The notes under the pieces: model-generated
What the model was told of the DNA's origin: nothing
Databases searched by the model: none
Seen by the model: the letters and a program-made list of their open reading frames with translations, nothing else
Shown here: in pieces, positions 49,889-62,600 of the stretch
Layout: every line of letters begins with the position of its first letter
Numbering within the stretch: position 1 is the stretch's first letter
Source: Parascedosporium putredinis
Lineage: Eukaryota; Ascomycota; Sordariomycetes; Microascales; Microascaceae
Assembly: GCA_949357655.1 (NCBI GenBank)
Contig: CASHTG010000014.1
Span: forward strand, 62,001-126,000
Length of the DNA: 64,000 bases
Direction: 5' to 3'
Program-made: the position numbers and the translations under genes

Positions 49889-51378
49889 CTACTCTTGCAA
49901 AAGCGCCACGCGGCCCTTGATCTTTCCCGCTACGAGATCCTTGAGGGTGGTGGGAAAGTCTTCTAGTTTGCCCGGCCCGACTACGGGCTTGAGTGTTCCC
50001 TTTGCAATGAGCTGGAGCACCTCTTCTAGATCTGAGACCTGGCCTCCGTAGGAAAATTTGAAGGTCAACCGCTTCCTCGTGCCAATCTTCATGTGCACCG
50101 TGTTTTGTTGGTCCATGCTTCCGACGTTGACAATCTTTCCAGCGCGGCGAACTATAGAAGGTATCTCGGGTTAGCCTGAGGACGGTTGAATCCGCGGAGT
50201 GCAGTGTCACCTACCAATGTGTTGCGCGTCTTCAAAGGTCTGGTGTCGCCCGACAAAGTCGAGGACAATGTCGACTTTCCCGTAGAGGCCGTTCTCTTCG
50301 ATCCAGACCGGTGGGGACTTGCCCACGGGCACAATGTCCGACCGGGGAATGCCTAGGGCCTCTGCCTCGTCCAGCATCTCGTCCCGGACATCAGAAACAA
50401 TGACCCTCGCGCCGATGCCGTGGATGATTTGGAGCGCGTTGAACCCGAGCCCGCCCAGACCAAAGAGGAAGACTGTGTCCGAGGCCTTGACCTTGGCCCT
50501 ACGCTTGACTGCATGGTATGCCGTGGTGACGGCGTCGCAGGCTACGGCAGCCTCGGAGGGCGTGACACCTTGTAGTTTTCGAAACGTTAGTATGTACACA
50601 CTTTATTGCTTCCTGACTTGGATTCGTATCTGGTGAGACCTAGCCAACGTGGGAGTTGCCTACCTTCTGGGACGATGGCCAGGCCACGCTGATCAATGGC
50701 CGCATACGGAGCGTAGAAGCCGTCTTCACCAATCCCCGAATGGTGACAGCGTTCGCAGATTTGAAATAGCTCGCGGCTGCACTCGGGGCAATCAGAAGCA
50801 CCGCAGCCTGGGGTGGCGAACATGGCTACAACATCGCCCTGCAACAAAGTGGGTGGTGTAAGTGACACGTGTACGAGTGCGCGGGTGTGAACTTGTCTCT
50901 AGTATAACTCACCACCTTGAAGCCCTTTACCTCGGGCCCGGCCTTGACGATTCGTCCGCACCCTTCGTGTCCCTTGTATCGCACGTCAGTTTTATTCAGT
51001 GGCCGACATGTGCCTCCAACGTCGTAGAGCAGCGCACGATTTCCATACCAGTGTCCATTTGTCTTTGAACCAGGCCGGCTGGGTCTCTATGGTCAATTGA
51101 GAATAGTCACTTCGGCAAACTGCGTCATGAAAGAAATTTCCTTTGCATCAGTCCGTGTCCGATATTTTGAATTCAGAAGAGGAGAATAAAATGATATGCG
51201 TCCATTGCTGGTAGGGGCTGATTTGGAATCCTCTCGACAACTTACCGCCGCTTGCAATCATCTTGCACAAGACGCCCGTGGGTGTTACTTCCGGAACTGG
51301 AACCTCTTCCCATACCGGCTCCGGGTTGCCCCGATGCTTGCGCCAAGCAAACATTGTCTGTGGAATCTGATCCGCCAT
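49889..51378 (-). CDS. Zinc-dependent alcohol dehydrogenase (medium-chain)
   Basis: NAD(P)-linked oxidoreductase. ATG at 51378 (MADQIPQTMFAWRKHRGNP). Exon 2 carries the catalytic-zinc Cys as VCRSDYSQLT (Arg where His is usual). An intron later comes GHEGCGRIVKAGPEV, then the four-Cys structural-zinc lobe CGASDCPECSRELFQICERC. The Rossmann fingerprint GLGGLGFNALQ, VIVSDVRDEMLDEA for cofactor binding, and a final exon starting VRRAGKIVNVGS complete it; stop at 49889 after RVALLQE. Introns lie near 51235, 51030, 50840, 50645 and 50160. The frame is clean in the visible exons. Substrate unknown. It sits convergent with the lactamase-fold hydrolase and divergent from the Dal5-like permease, a plausible catabolic neighbourhood. 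Confidence 0.85.
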
Positions 51379-53695
51379 GGCTTTGTGTATTATTCCTTTC
51401 TTTCTTCCTTTTCTGGTGAAGAGGTGATTACCCTGGCGTGGCTAGGTGGCAAGATAACTCGATTTCTCTCAATATGACGATCAAAGTCGGAGAATAGCGT
51501 TACTCGGCCGTGACAAGACTTTGGCGTATCGAGGTTTGACGTATTAATATCACAAATTTGTTTGCAAATGGGTGCTTAGGCCGGTCTTTTTTTCCTTTGG
51601 GGTTTCTGTGGCTTTGGCAATGTCCCTTAAATCCTGGGGAACTGGGGAAGAGCTCGGCGCTTTCGTCCTCCTTTGTCCTAGTTCTTGTCCAAGAACCCCG
51701 CGAGGCGCGTCCTTGGCGCCGCTTTTCCCAAACTCAACTTCGCCGGTGGGGAGAAGGGGGTCCGAGAGCCCGAGATGCCGAAGTGTGGGAGAGAGAGAGA
51801 GAGACCCGAAAGGAAGGCAAAGGCAATGTGAGATGGGCAAAAGCCCGCGAGCGTTCCCCTCTCCAGCGCCATGTATACTCTCGTGCGTATCTGCCCTTCC
51901 CCACACTTCGTCGCCGCCTTATTCTTCATGATAAGGCGGGTCTTGCTTCTTCCCCGATCCCATCAGCATACTGTGGCTAGCTTGGCCGACGTATCCGAAA
52001 AGACAAGATTTCGTGGCGTATTGTTTTCAGCCCTTTCCCAAAGTGCTTAATGCCACTAGCCGACGGAAAACAAGAAGCGCGAAAAAAATGACAAAAGAAA
52101 TAAACTAAGACGAACAAAAGCCAAAACCCAAAAAGCCAGAGGCGGGGAACGGGGAAGCTACTTTTTATCAGGAGGGCCAAGTCCGGGCAGTTGGGAGAGA
52201 AACAAGGCGTCAACGGGGACCGGCGGCCTAGCCAGATTGAGGTTTGGCGAGATGCCGGACGCGTGTTTGAAAAAGAGCCAAGATAACAGCGAAAATGAGG
52301 ATAATGAATGGGGGACGCCGGACCATGTTCCGGGAGGAGCGCGAAGCCAGCGTGCAGGCCAAACCATGCGAACGCGTGCGGGGCTCTTATTACCCCAGAT
52401 CAAGAACGAGAATTGCGCTTCTCCTTTTTGTCCGGCTTCCCCACAAAGCGTGCGAGGGTCCTCTCAACTTGTTTTCCTCCCCAGACTCCACTCGAGCACA
52501 CGCGAGGCGATGATCGACAATATGTCAACGCGCAAGACTATTATGATTGCATGATTGCATCTGCTCCAGGAAGGAGTAGAGAGCACGGAAGGAAGTGGGT
52601 TCAGCTTTGCGCGCTATGGATTTTCTGTTCTGGGTGGAGGGGGAAAGGGTGCGCAAGGGACAGGGACGAAAGCTCACGCCTGTACATTCCGATGAAGCTT
52701 CAAAAGATAGGAAGCCGAGAGGTTGTTTGCTATTGACGAATGTGCTGGGCTCCTTGACCTTGAAAGCGGAGGAGGAGGAGTGGCATGGGAATCGATCCCA
52801 TCGCCGGGAATCAAGTATGATTGGCACGTCGCGATTTATTGGAGATTGGAGAGGAGGCGAGACCTTGGGGTCGACGATTTCGGGATAGCTCCCCTCAATC
52901 TTGGCCCGTCATTCGCCATTCGCCATCGGCCATTGCAGGCATCTCCGTTGCCTTTTTCTTCACCTTCCAATAAGACTGACCAAGGTAATCAATCGTGGTG
53001 CAGTGCAGGCGAGCCTGGTTTCTACGGTTTGGACGGTTAGGGTTAGGGAATAGGTGAAGGGGGTGGCCGATTTGATTTGAGTAGCAAGTCGATGGTACGC
53101 ATGGCGCATGGCCCCCGATGTGCTGATCTCTCTCTCTCCATCTCTCATTCTCTCTCTCTCCCCACACCACGCTAGATTCCTTGTACTCCACCCCCCTTGT
53201 CCGTCAGACGCACGCCGGGGAGACGATGGATGCATCAGGGTCGATAGCTTCTTTCGGCTTCAGCGTTACCGAAACAAGCTTCGGTATCCACGCATTAGGA
53301 TAGTCGGCGACTCCATAGCTTCCCCGCATTGCTTGAGCTACTGCCCCGGATTTTTATCCCAATGTCCAATGTCCAGGGGGAGGAGGAGTAGGAGGAGGAG
53401 GAGAAAATCTGGGGTATGCTCATCGGATCCTCCACAAATGCTCGTTGGCAAATTATACTTAAAAGACCAGATCCGCGGCGGCGGGATCAGCAACCTCGCA
53501 TCAACTTTCCTTCCAGGTCCAGGGCACCGGAAAGCTTCATCTTTCAGTTTCTCAACCCTTGGTTTCAAAAGTGCCTGGCGATCATCTCCATCTTTACCCT
53601 TGCGTCTTTGTCCTAGACCCCGGGCCAAGCATACAGGCTATTTTCTTTTCTTTTTCTTTTCTTCTCACCTCACCACCGCCATTGCCACCGCCACC
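51379..53695. other. Long divergent intergenic region
   Basis: About 2.3 kb between dehydrogenase and permease starts with no supported gene. It contains an AG tract at about 51790-51806 and a CT-rich tract at 53129-53163, followed by a pyrimidine-rich leader before the permease ATG. Confidence 0.5.
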
Positions 53696-55807
53696 ATGTC
53701 TGACATGGAAAAGGCCAGCGCCGTGCGTCCCGCCGATCACCTGGAAAAGGTTGATTCGACGCCCAAGGATGCCCAAGTCGTCGACACCGTCCACCAGGAC
53801 GAGGCCATGAAGGTCTTGGCCAACTACCATGGCGAACTCGAGTGGGACGCGGCGGAAGAGAAGAAGCTCCGTCGCAAGATTGACTGGAGGCTCATGCCCG
53901 TCCTGTGTCTCACCTACTCGCTCCAGTACTACGACAAGGCCATGTTGGGTCAAGCAGTATGTCTTGTCGATGTTTTCTTTCTGTCGGTTTTGTGGCATTC
54001 AAGGCTAACTTTGCAACCAAGGCCCTCTTTGGTCTTCGAACAGATCTCGATCTTCTCACCGGCAACCGCTATTCCATGTAAGCCCGCCCATGAGTCCGCT
54101 CCTCCCCGAGACAAATCTCTACAAGGAAATGGTGTCGTTCATGTTCAGTTTCGCTAACCCTCGCGCTCGTTCTTCGCTCTCAGGTCCTCCTCCATCTTCT
54201 ACCTCGGTTTCATCATTGGCGCCTACCCCGTCATGCTCCTCGCCCAGAGGTTCCCCGTTGAGCGCGTTGCTGCCGGCACCGTCGTTTTGTGGGGTCTCTG
54301 CCTCCTCCTCACCACCGTCTGCCACAACTACAAGGGATTGTATGCTCAGAGGTTCTTCCTCGGCGTCCTCGAGAGCGGTATCAGCCCCATGTTTATGTTG
54401 GTCGTAGGCAGCTGGTACAAGAAGGATGAGCAGGCGCTGCGTATGGGGTGAGTCTTCTGGGGACGGTCCACCGCGTGCATTTGCGTGCTATTTCTACTTC
54501 GCAACGGTATGCTAACATGAAACCCTCCTCTTAGTATTTGGTACTGCTGCACTGGATACGTCTCCATCTTCTCCCCTTGATCAACTGGGGCTGGGGCCAG
54601 ATTGGCGGCGGTGTATCCTCTTGGCGATACATGTTCTACTTTGCCGGTGGCATCACCATGATTTGGGGTGTTGCTCTCCTCTGGGTACGTGCGACGTAGT
54701 CGTATTGCGGCAGCTCTTGCCGTAGGTAGTGAGTTTTTGCTAACTTGGAATCGCAGGTCCTTCCCGGTGAGCCTATCCGCGCCCGAGGCCTCTCTGAGCG
54801 TGAGCGATACCTTGCCGTCGCCAGGCTCCGAACCAACAACGCCGGTATCCGCAACACCCACTTCAAGAGCTCCCAGGTCAAGGAGCTGCTTGTCGACGTC
54901 AAGTTCTGGCTCCTCTTCTGGATCGCCACCCTCTGCATGATTGCCAACGGCCCCATCTCCACCTTCTTGCCCATCATCATCAACTCGTTCGGCTTCGGAC
55001 CCTTCAACTCCCTTCTCCTCCTCATGCCCTGCGGCTTCTACTCGGGAACCATGTGTCTCTTCTTCTGCTGGTGCTGCTACAAGTTCAAGAACGTTCGCTC
55101 TTGGCTGTTCTGCGTGGCCGAGACTATCGCCATCCTCTCTTGCCTGCTGCTCGTTCTTCTCCCCCGCGACGTTCGTCACCCTCCCCCAATCTCCCCTTGC
55201 CGTGGTTGTTCTTTGCGTGACTCTAACACCCTTTACAGAAGAAGGGCCCTCTCCTCTTTGGAGCCATCATCCTCCCCGTCGTGGGTGCCAGTTATGGTGT
55301 CTTGATGAGCATCCAGGTATGTTTCGATCTCTTCCTCCAAAGGTTTACAATCCAGTCTTCTAACGCTTGTATCATTACAGGTCGCCAACACTGCTGGATA
55401 TACCAAGAAATCCATCGCCTCGTCCGGATTGTTCATCGGCTACTGCGTCGGTACGTTTACCATCCCTTGATACAACGATGCAAAACAGACCGCTAATTTC
55501 TGGACTGTAGGAAACTTTATCGGCCCTCTCGTCTTTAGGCCCCAGGATGCGCCCCGGTACATTCCCGGTTTTACCGTTGTCATCATCACTTCCTTCATCT
55601 CCATCGTGCTCATGGTCATCTACCGAGTCATTTGCGCGCGGGACAACCGCAAGAGGGACGAGGTTGGCGCTGAGAGCTTCAACAATGCCTTCAACGACGA
55701 CTTGACCGACAAGACGGTATGTTATGACTCCCAGATTCCATGACTACATCAAAATGCATTGTACTAACCATTGGCTACAGAACGCTCAATTCCGATACAT
55801 TTATTAA
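53696..55807 (+). CDS. Dal5-like permease (anion:cation symporter family, allantoate-type)
   Basis: Twelve-helix plasma-membrane symporter for organic anions such as allantoate, ureides, vitamins or carboxylates. The ATG is in a strong context (GCCACCATGTC). The charged N-terminus ends EEKKLRRKIDWRLMPVL, a family signature, then LQYYDKAMLGQAALFGL, FYLGFIIGAYPVMLLAQRF, AQRFFLGVLESGISPMF and SWYKKDEQALRMGIWY. A mid-protein loop PGEPIRARGLSERERYLA and late helices with GYTKKSIASSGLFIGYCVGN are also typical. About eight introns; the last exon encodes only NAQFRYIY. One C is apparently missing from a C4 run near 54577 (SPLINW), making a false stop. It is divergent from the zinc dehydrogenase. Confidence 0.85.
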
Positions 55808-56533
55808 TTTTTCAATTCTTTTTCCCCATCCACCAGGCATGGACTGCACCGAGACAATCATGACAGGTCGTTTGCTCCACCCAGGATGTGGTGTCTTTTC
55901 GTCCTTTTGGTTTTTTGTGCATAGCGATGGACTTACAATATATGATTTTATACCCTTACGAGATCAACGTCTCTTGCCGTGAACCCTCCCTGTTTGATGC
56001 ACGTAGGCCGATACAAGCGTGACACGTTGGCTTTTCACCCAGTCCATCGCGAGGTCCCGGACGTGATTGAAGATACCGTTGTTCATACCGTGAAATGAAC
56101 CCCTAGAGTAAAACCGTGAGCATCGGCGCACCAGACTGATAGAAGCACTCATGGCATTATCACGAGGGCAGTCTCTCCGTGTCTCTGTGGACTAGAGCGG
56201 GCCTATAGCCCATTCTACTTGTAGCATAAATTAGATCAACGCCTTTCGTGTCGAGACCAATTCGGTAGACTCTAGCTGGTATATATGGCGGATACGTATG
56301 CCCACATCTTTCAGGTATAAATGCGAGCGTATCTAAACTTCGTCATGGTGGAAGACTGCTAGCTTCATTGACAGAGAGAAATTCCCCTATCTCGATCAAG
56401 TATAAGCCTCCAACCTCTCCTTAGCCCATTTCCCCATCTCTCCGTCGGCCCCATCGCATCAGCCCTTCCATCGCGTGCGTATCGAGCCTGGCCGAGCCCC
56501 CGCGCAAGATTACAGAGCGATCGGCGAACGTCC
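55808..56533. other. Convergent 3' region
   Basis: About 730 bp between two stops; no gene, repeat or RNA seen. Confidence 0.5.
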
Positions 56534-57350
56534 CTACAATTGCGTGACGAGGTTGTTCTCTTGGTCATGCACAACGATAAGCTCTCTTGTGCCCATGGCA
56601 AAGTCGAGCTTGATTACCTTGAGACTTGAGTCTGCCCCGTTCATGGCCTGGCCCGTTTCAGATTTACCGACGCATACGTAGTAAGTGTTGGAGGGCTGAA
56701 TTTGATAGGAAATCCCAGGCTTGGGGACCAAGTACGCCGCTGGCGGCCCAATCTTGACTCCATCCGTGAAGCCGCCCAGGCCAATGATCCAATTGTCTAA
56801 GACGTTGGGATTTTGGTCCTTCATTAGATCAATTGCAATGACACGCTTTGTTGGGGGGGAACCAAAACCATGCATGGCCTTGCATGCAAATCTCCTACTT
56901 ACTAGCTTTGGCATTCTCGAACGTAAAGTTGTTCTCGTCAGTGGAATCAGCGGTCCTGATCTCGAAAGCGCCAGGTTGAGCGGCTTTGGGAAGCTCCTCT
57001 GGCAGAAACTGGGGTGCACCTTCGACGACGTCCATCTGCAAGGTTGTTCCGTAGGTGATGGTCTCGTCGAGTGCCTTGATGCCGAGGATAACCTTCCTCT
57101 GGCCTCTGACGCCACCCGTGACGCCGGAGCTGACGGCGGTGTTGGAAGCGCCGACGAAGGCATAGCATTGTTTCTCGATGGTGAATTCATTCTGGGATCC
57201 ATTCGGCACCGTGCATACCGCAAGCACGCTTGTCCAGATTTCGGCATCGGCCTCTCCGAAAAGACGAGGTAGGTCGTTGAACAAGGCGTAGCTTTGCTGC
57301 CGGCCGGAATTGTTAATGACGTAAATGCTGTTCTTTGGGTCTGACATCAT
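56534..57350 (-). CDS. Conserved fungal protein of unknown function
   Basis: Two exons: about 57350-56905 and about 56835-56534, giving roughly 245 residues. Start MMSDPKNSIYVINNSGRQQ (either Met possible). The middle contains YALFNDLPRLF, NEFTIEKQCYAFVG and a Gly/Ser/Thr patch with VTGGVRGQRKVILG; the second exon has GGFTDGVKIGPPAAYLVPKP, YYVCVGKS and a C-terminus NNLVTQL. No signal peptide, no membrane helix. Alternating hydrophobic strands and the lack of long helices suggest a beta-sandwich, an inference only. A TATAAAA element lies about 145 bp upstream on the minus strand (57492-57498). Frame is clean. I do not recognise a named domain. Confidence 0.6.
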
Positions 57351-58118
57351 GAAGCACGTCGTGACAATGCCGAAGGAATGAGATACGCAGCGACGAGTTC
57401 TAGTTTTCGATCTATCAGCTAGGCCCTGGCACAGAAACTGAGGCAAGGAGTAAAAGAAGCAGGAAAAGAAAAGGTCTGGGCTCCTGAGCGAGTTTTATAT
57501 CTCAGACTTGCCCATAGCCGCTCAGAATTTGAGCGCGCCGCTCTAGCGGATCAATACACATGCAAGAACCCTGGGCAGGAGACCGGGGATAAAACCCGCT
57601 AATAATTTTCGGGAGGCGGTGTCGCGCAATGATGCGGCTGGCCCTGGCTAGCCAAGATGCGCGGGAAAACATCAATAGCTTGAGCGCCACCAAAGGCAAC
57701 TTGGCCCTTTTCAGGTCCCTGCATACTATTCTTCGTGCGGGTTGAGCCCCTCTTCACCCTTCATTCGAGTGACCATTACATGTATGCAAGAGGCGACGGG
57801 AGTCAGCCACGCGTGTCCCACGGTGGTGTGAAATCATGGGTTTGGAAGAGCAGGGAGCAAAACAGACGGTTATTTCATCGCTTGACCGTAATTCAAGCGC
57901 AAGCTGATCAAGCCATCATCGCGCTGCTGGCGTTGCGATATGGCTCACGAGCGACGTTGGGCATAATACCTGGGGCAGCGGCGTGCTACCAAGCCGGGCC
58001 TTCAGCTCACAACAGTCAAGCTGGATGACAACTCGCATTCACAAAGCGCTCGATGCGGAAACAAGTTTCAACTGTCAGCCAGCAATGCAACATCCAGTTG
58101 CTGCACCCTCCTCTGCCA
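57351..58118. other. Intergenic, no supported gene
   Basis: About 770 bp holding the promoter of the unknown gene to the left; frames are short and motif-free. Confidence 0.45.
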
Positions 58119-58328
58119 TCAGTTCTTGGGCTCTGCATCGATGCTCTTATAGACCAAGCACTCGAAGATGAAGTCTCGATGATACGAAAGGAGCTTGTGG
58201 ATGAATATGGGGATCAGCTTCTGGGCGAAGTTGGGAAAATGGTGGCCCTGCTTGACGAGGGGATTAGCAAGGTTGTAGGGCTCCCAAGGCGGCGTGGCTA
58301 GGGCGAGGGGGACAGCAGTGGTAGCCAT
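58119..58328 (-). CDS. Small hypothetical ORF, 69 codons
   Basis: Minus-strand frame MATTAVPLALATPPWEPYN continuing through HHFPNFAQKLIPIF to a TGA. Codons end mostly in C or G, as in the real genes around it, which is the only support. No signal peptide or known domain. It may be an intact small gene, the first exon of a longer decayed one, or chance. The downstream 300 bp offer no obvious continuation. Confidence 0.35.
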   Translation of the reverse strand: MATTAVPLALATPPWEPYNLANPLVKQGHHFPNFAQKLIPIFIHKLLSYHRDFIFECLVYKSIDAEPKN

Positions 58329-58656
58329 TCACGGGGGTGCCTCTTTGCTTATTTCTACTGTAGATTCATGGCTCTTACGGGATCGGTACTCGATGAGCAT
58401 GTGTCTTGATATTGAATTATAAACTGCAGGCTATCGTTTGTTTATTGTTTGCCCATAACAGCGGAACCCTTGCATTCCCCAACAAGGGCTGACGGAGGGA
58501 CGGGTGTTTTGAACTGCAATTCGCGGTGTATGCATTCCTGCTCCCTGGTTTCACGAACAGTAGGATATATTACAATCCCATTTTCACAGACTTAATTGAT
58601 TTTAGTGCAATAGATCAAGAGGTAACAGCCGCACAGGACTCTCATCACCGATGCCG

Positions 58657-59149
58657 TCAATCTGCTCTAGCAACTTCCAAGCCGTCCTGTACTGGTTGTT
58701 AGTAAAAGCGGTTCGTCGCTCGACACCACGCGCGATGGAAACATACCAAGTGTACACTGAGCACTGGTATAATGCCCATTCACGTAACAGCCGGCAGTAA
58801 TTGACCAGTGCCAGCCACTAGAAGGAGTGACGAGGTGGGTTAGCTAGATTCAAGGGCATTGCGTGGACAAGCCATGTCACGTACCAGTTGCCAAATCCGT
58901 CAATGGTGATGCACTCCCCTTGAGAACGCAGCCAAACTTGTGCTGCTCTCCCTTGGCAAGCTTCGTCTTGACCCCGGAGCTGGTCGACGGGCCCCTTCGG
59001 CAATTCACGGCAGACCGGATGATGGAGCACGTTTGGACAGTCCGCTTGAAGAGCTGAGCAGGCTCGGCTACCTCGTCGGGCTGAGGGACGGGGTTCGCGA
59101 GAATGCCCATAGGCAGAAGCGCGAGAGCTAGAATGGAAGAAAGCTGCAT
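58657..59149 (-). CDS. Small secreted cysteine-rich protein, SH3-like
   Basis: Exons 59149-58885, 58817-58747 and 58691-58657. The frame is lost once near 58925 (one G missing from a G4 run); with it restored the exons sum to 123 codons plus stop. A signal peptide (MQLSSILALALLPMGILA) is followed by a short acidic pro-segment ending in a Kex2-type KR (LFKR). The mature part starts TVQTCSIIRSAVNCRRGPS and carries about seven cysteines, with the pattern VNCRRGPSTSSGVKTKLAKG characteristic of bacterial-type SH3 folds in small fungal secreted proteins, and a final exon after GCYVNGHYTSAQC. Probably extracellular; such proteins are often considered effector candidates, but the role here is unknown. 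TATAAATA lies at 59243-59236. Confidence 0.7.
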
Positions 59150-59235
59150 CTTGATGATATGGTGACAGAATGCCTTGCCTTTTTCTGCTTCTCTACCCTT
59201 GCGGACGCGGGCATGTTTGATGGTCTCAAGGTGCT

Positions 59236-59243
59236 TATTTATA
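59236..59243 (-). promoter_or_regulatory. TATA box of the small secreted protein gene
   Basis: TATAAATA on the minus strand about 90 bp before the ATG at 59149. Confidence 0.5.
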
Positions 59244-59682
59244 CATAACAGCCAGCCCGTGGGCTGGCCCAGATCAGATGCTTGTTCGCGACGACTTGAT
59301 CTAAATTAAATCGATCGCGTTCTTTGTTTGGACGGGCACTCTGTTGCATTGGGATCGTGTGCACCGAGATGCGCCGAGAATCCCCACGATAGAACCTGTC
59401 GCTCATTGGCTACAGAGTGTGGAGCAACGATGTGGCCGTAAGACGGCCCCAGAAGTCACTCCGGGGAATGCGACGGCTTCGGATTTCTCGGCTCATAGCT
59501 TGTAGCGTTGTTCGGCCCAGTGGTCAGATCCATCCATTCTTCCGAATCAGATCCGGACTGGATCGCCGTATCTACATAGAACATTACACCCGAGTGTACG
59601 TGGAATTGGAAGATATCAAAAACTTGCTGCCGCATATATTGTGCGCAACGCTCACTACTTAGTACAAGGAAATCAAAGGATA

Positions 59683-62600
59683 CTATTCTTGGTACAACAT
59701 CGCGAGGGCTTGGGCCAGGGCAAACATTCCATAGTAATGCATCCCGACCTGAACGCCGACTGCGCCCACCAACTGGGCTTGCTCGGGAACCTTTTCCACC
59801 AACAAGCAAGACATGAGACCACCGATATTTCCGCACATATTGTAGGTGTACCCGAGCCAGACGTCGGGCTTTTTATCCTCGGTTTTGATGAACTGCGCCG
59901 TGGTCGTGACAGACCACGCAAGGGAGATGGCGGTGTCGAGAACCGGAGATATGTATCCCTTCCAGTACTGCGCGGGATACATTGCTTCCCCGGGCTTGTG
60001 CGTGTCCCACTCCGACTTTCTCAACACGTAACCGCCGTTGACGTTGGCGAGAGTGTCCCAGTCAAAGCAATCGGCCACGGCCTTGAGGAAGCAAATGACG
60101 GCAATGGTGCCGTTGGCATACGACCAGCTGTTGAGTTCCCACGAGGGATCAAAGGAGGTGGCGTTGGGAACGAGGACGCCAATGTAAAACAGGGTGCACA
60201 ATTTGTCAATGGTGGCCGAGAATCCGCCTGGGCTCGGGGTACTTTTCGACGAGCGGTGAGCCTTGCCCTTTTCCTTGGCGAGCTGCATAAACTTGAGCCG
60301 GGAATAAATTTGCGAGGAAATGTACGCCACCATGGCCAACGCAAAGTCGGTGCGTCCGTTGCGATCACCAAGCTTCTGGTTTGCCCTGTCAGCGAGGCTC
60401 GAAGGGGCTGAGGCCGTCGTTGGCTGTGATTCCGGTTCCGGCTGCTGCTGCTCGGCCGTCGCAAACGCGGCGTTGGGGTCTCGCACGACCGCAAAGGACA
60501 TGAAGGAGTCGCCGGGGCGGCTTCTCTGGCGTTGACCGTCGCAATCTTGACCTCTTGGCGTTTGGGAGCTGGATTAGCCCCCGCGCCCCAGAGGTTGGCT
60601 CGTAGCTCGGGCAGGCGAGTCGACGCGATGATTGCGTTTGTGCGCTCGTTGTCGTCAAGGGCGCCTTGCCACCCGTCAGCACCTTGCACATCATGGTCGT
60701 CGGCACCGCGGCGATGAGGCAGACCAAGTCGAGGAGGGTAAGCTTGCTGCCGACAAATTCTTTATACACGGTGCTGATGATGGGGAGCTTGATCTCGGCG
60801 TTCATGATGTTCAAGAAGCCCTGGATCACTAGTTTCATGAGCCTAGCGCAGTGGTTCAATGTTAGTGTACCTGTCTAGAGAGAGAGAGAGAGAGAGAGCT
60901 GACGTTGGGAGATTTGACTTACTTGATCAACTTGTCAACCACGTTGCCCGCCGTCTTCACCACCACGTCTCCCACAATGGCCACGAGGGCGATGAGGATG
61001 TCCAGCACCTCCATGTTGCCAAAGTTGTCGATGATGTGCTTGATGTCGCTGACGGAACCGGCGAATATCTCCGTCTGCTCGTCAATGAGCTCGTAGAGAT
61101 TGTTGAACAGCTCGCCAATCTGGTTAGCGACGACGTTGGTAATGGCATTCTTGTCAGTCTCTCCCGTCACCTGTTGGACGCCGTTCATGAGGTGGTAGGA
61201 GAAGAAGTTGGCTTTGGGGTTCTTCTCTACCTCGTTCTTGGCGCGCTCTCGCTCGATTTCGCCGGCGGTTTTGCCCCTTTTCGCCGTTGGTCCACGCTTC
61301 AGCGGCTCCAGCTTGGCCGAGAGGTTTTCAAAAATTGGCGCGAGCCCACCTCGATATTCGTGATGCCATCAATGACGCTGTTGGTAGTGCAGGTAAACAC
61401 GGCCTTGTAGACGTTTTTGGTCCGCTTGATGTCGGGCCACGGCCAAAAGATGTCGAGGAGCTTCTCCTTGATCTTCTTCCAAGTCGCCTTGATCCAGTCC
61501 AGCGCGCGATCAAACAGGGAACTGATCTCGTCTCGCAGGGCCACGGCAATCTCGACGATGGCATCCTTGATTTCAATCAGGATCTTCCAGCCGCCTTCCA
61601 GCATCTTGACAAACTGCATCGAAATGGCCTCGAAGCCCTGGGCAAGCGCTTGCATAAATCCCCCAGACTTGAGCTTCTTGACGGGCTTCGGGCTGGGCTG
61701 CGTGCTAGCGCTGGGACCCTTAGAGGCGTTCGTGATGCTACCGCCGTTGAGGGTGACGGAGAGACTCGAGGGACTGGTCACCGGACTGAGATTCACCGCG
61801 GTCGAGGCGGCAGAGATGGGCAAGTCGGCGCGCAGCTGCACCAGCTTTTGGATGGCGAGAGCGGCGCCGTCCTTTTCTTGCCCGTCACGTCGCCCGCCAC
61901 AAATCCGGGGAACTTTTCAAAGTCACCGCCGCTCTGGATCTGCGCGAGCTTCTTCATCACGGGCGCGAGGGGATCGACCAAGATATCAGGCATCTGGCTC
62001 TCGGGAATGCGGACCCGGAAGCAGGTAGCGGATGCCAGGGACGTGGCCTCTTGTATAACTGTCAGGATACCCGACGCGTCCGTATTGATGGGCACGGGCT
62101 TATTGGGTTCCAACACCGTGTACAAGTCGTTGGCCTGGAAGGACACGGCGGTATCCGAGATGAGCAGCACCGCCAGGTTGGAGGCCGGGACGCCATTTTT
62201 CTGAACGGTGATTTGGGTGGTGAAGGAATCAAAGGTGGACACGTCCTCCACCTCGGTGGGCGGGAGCAGGATGCTGGACGATTGCCACGACAAGGTCGTG
62301 GGGTCTTGCGTCAGCTGCTGGAGGGTACCGGCGGCACCATTGCAAAAGACAACGTTGGACTCGCCGACGGCGCGGTTGATGTAAAACGCAAACGACTCGA
62401 CTTGGCTGCCGATGGGAAGCGGCGCGGACCACTCGGAGGGCGTAGCCTCCTTGCCCGCGGCGCAGGTCATGTAAATCAATTGCCCCTGCGTGTTGAGGGC
62501 CCACACCGCCGTCGTCTTGCCCACCGTAGACGCGTGCAAGGAGAGAACCCGGCCCAAGACATTTCTCCCTCCGAAAGACGCCGGAACCGCGAGCACGGGT

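Noticed and set aside
53108..53695. An upstream in-frame extension of the Dal5-like permease
   Set aside because: It is pyrimidine-rich leader sequence; the ATG at 53696 has a strong context and starts the usual N-terminus of the family.
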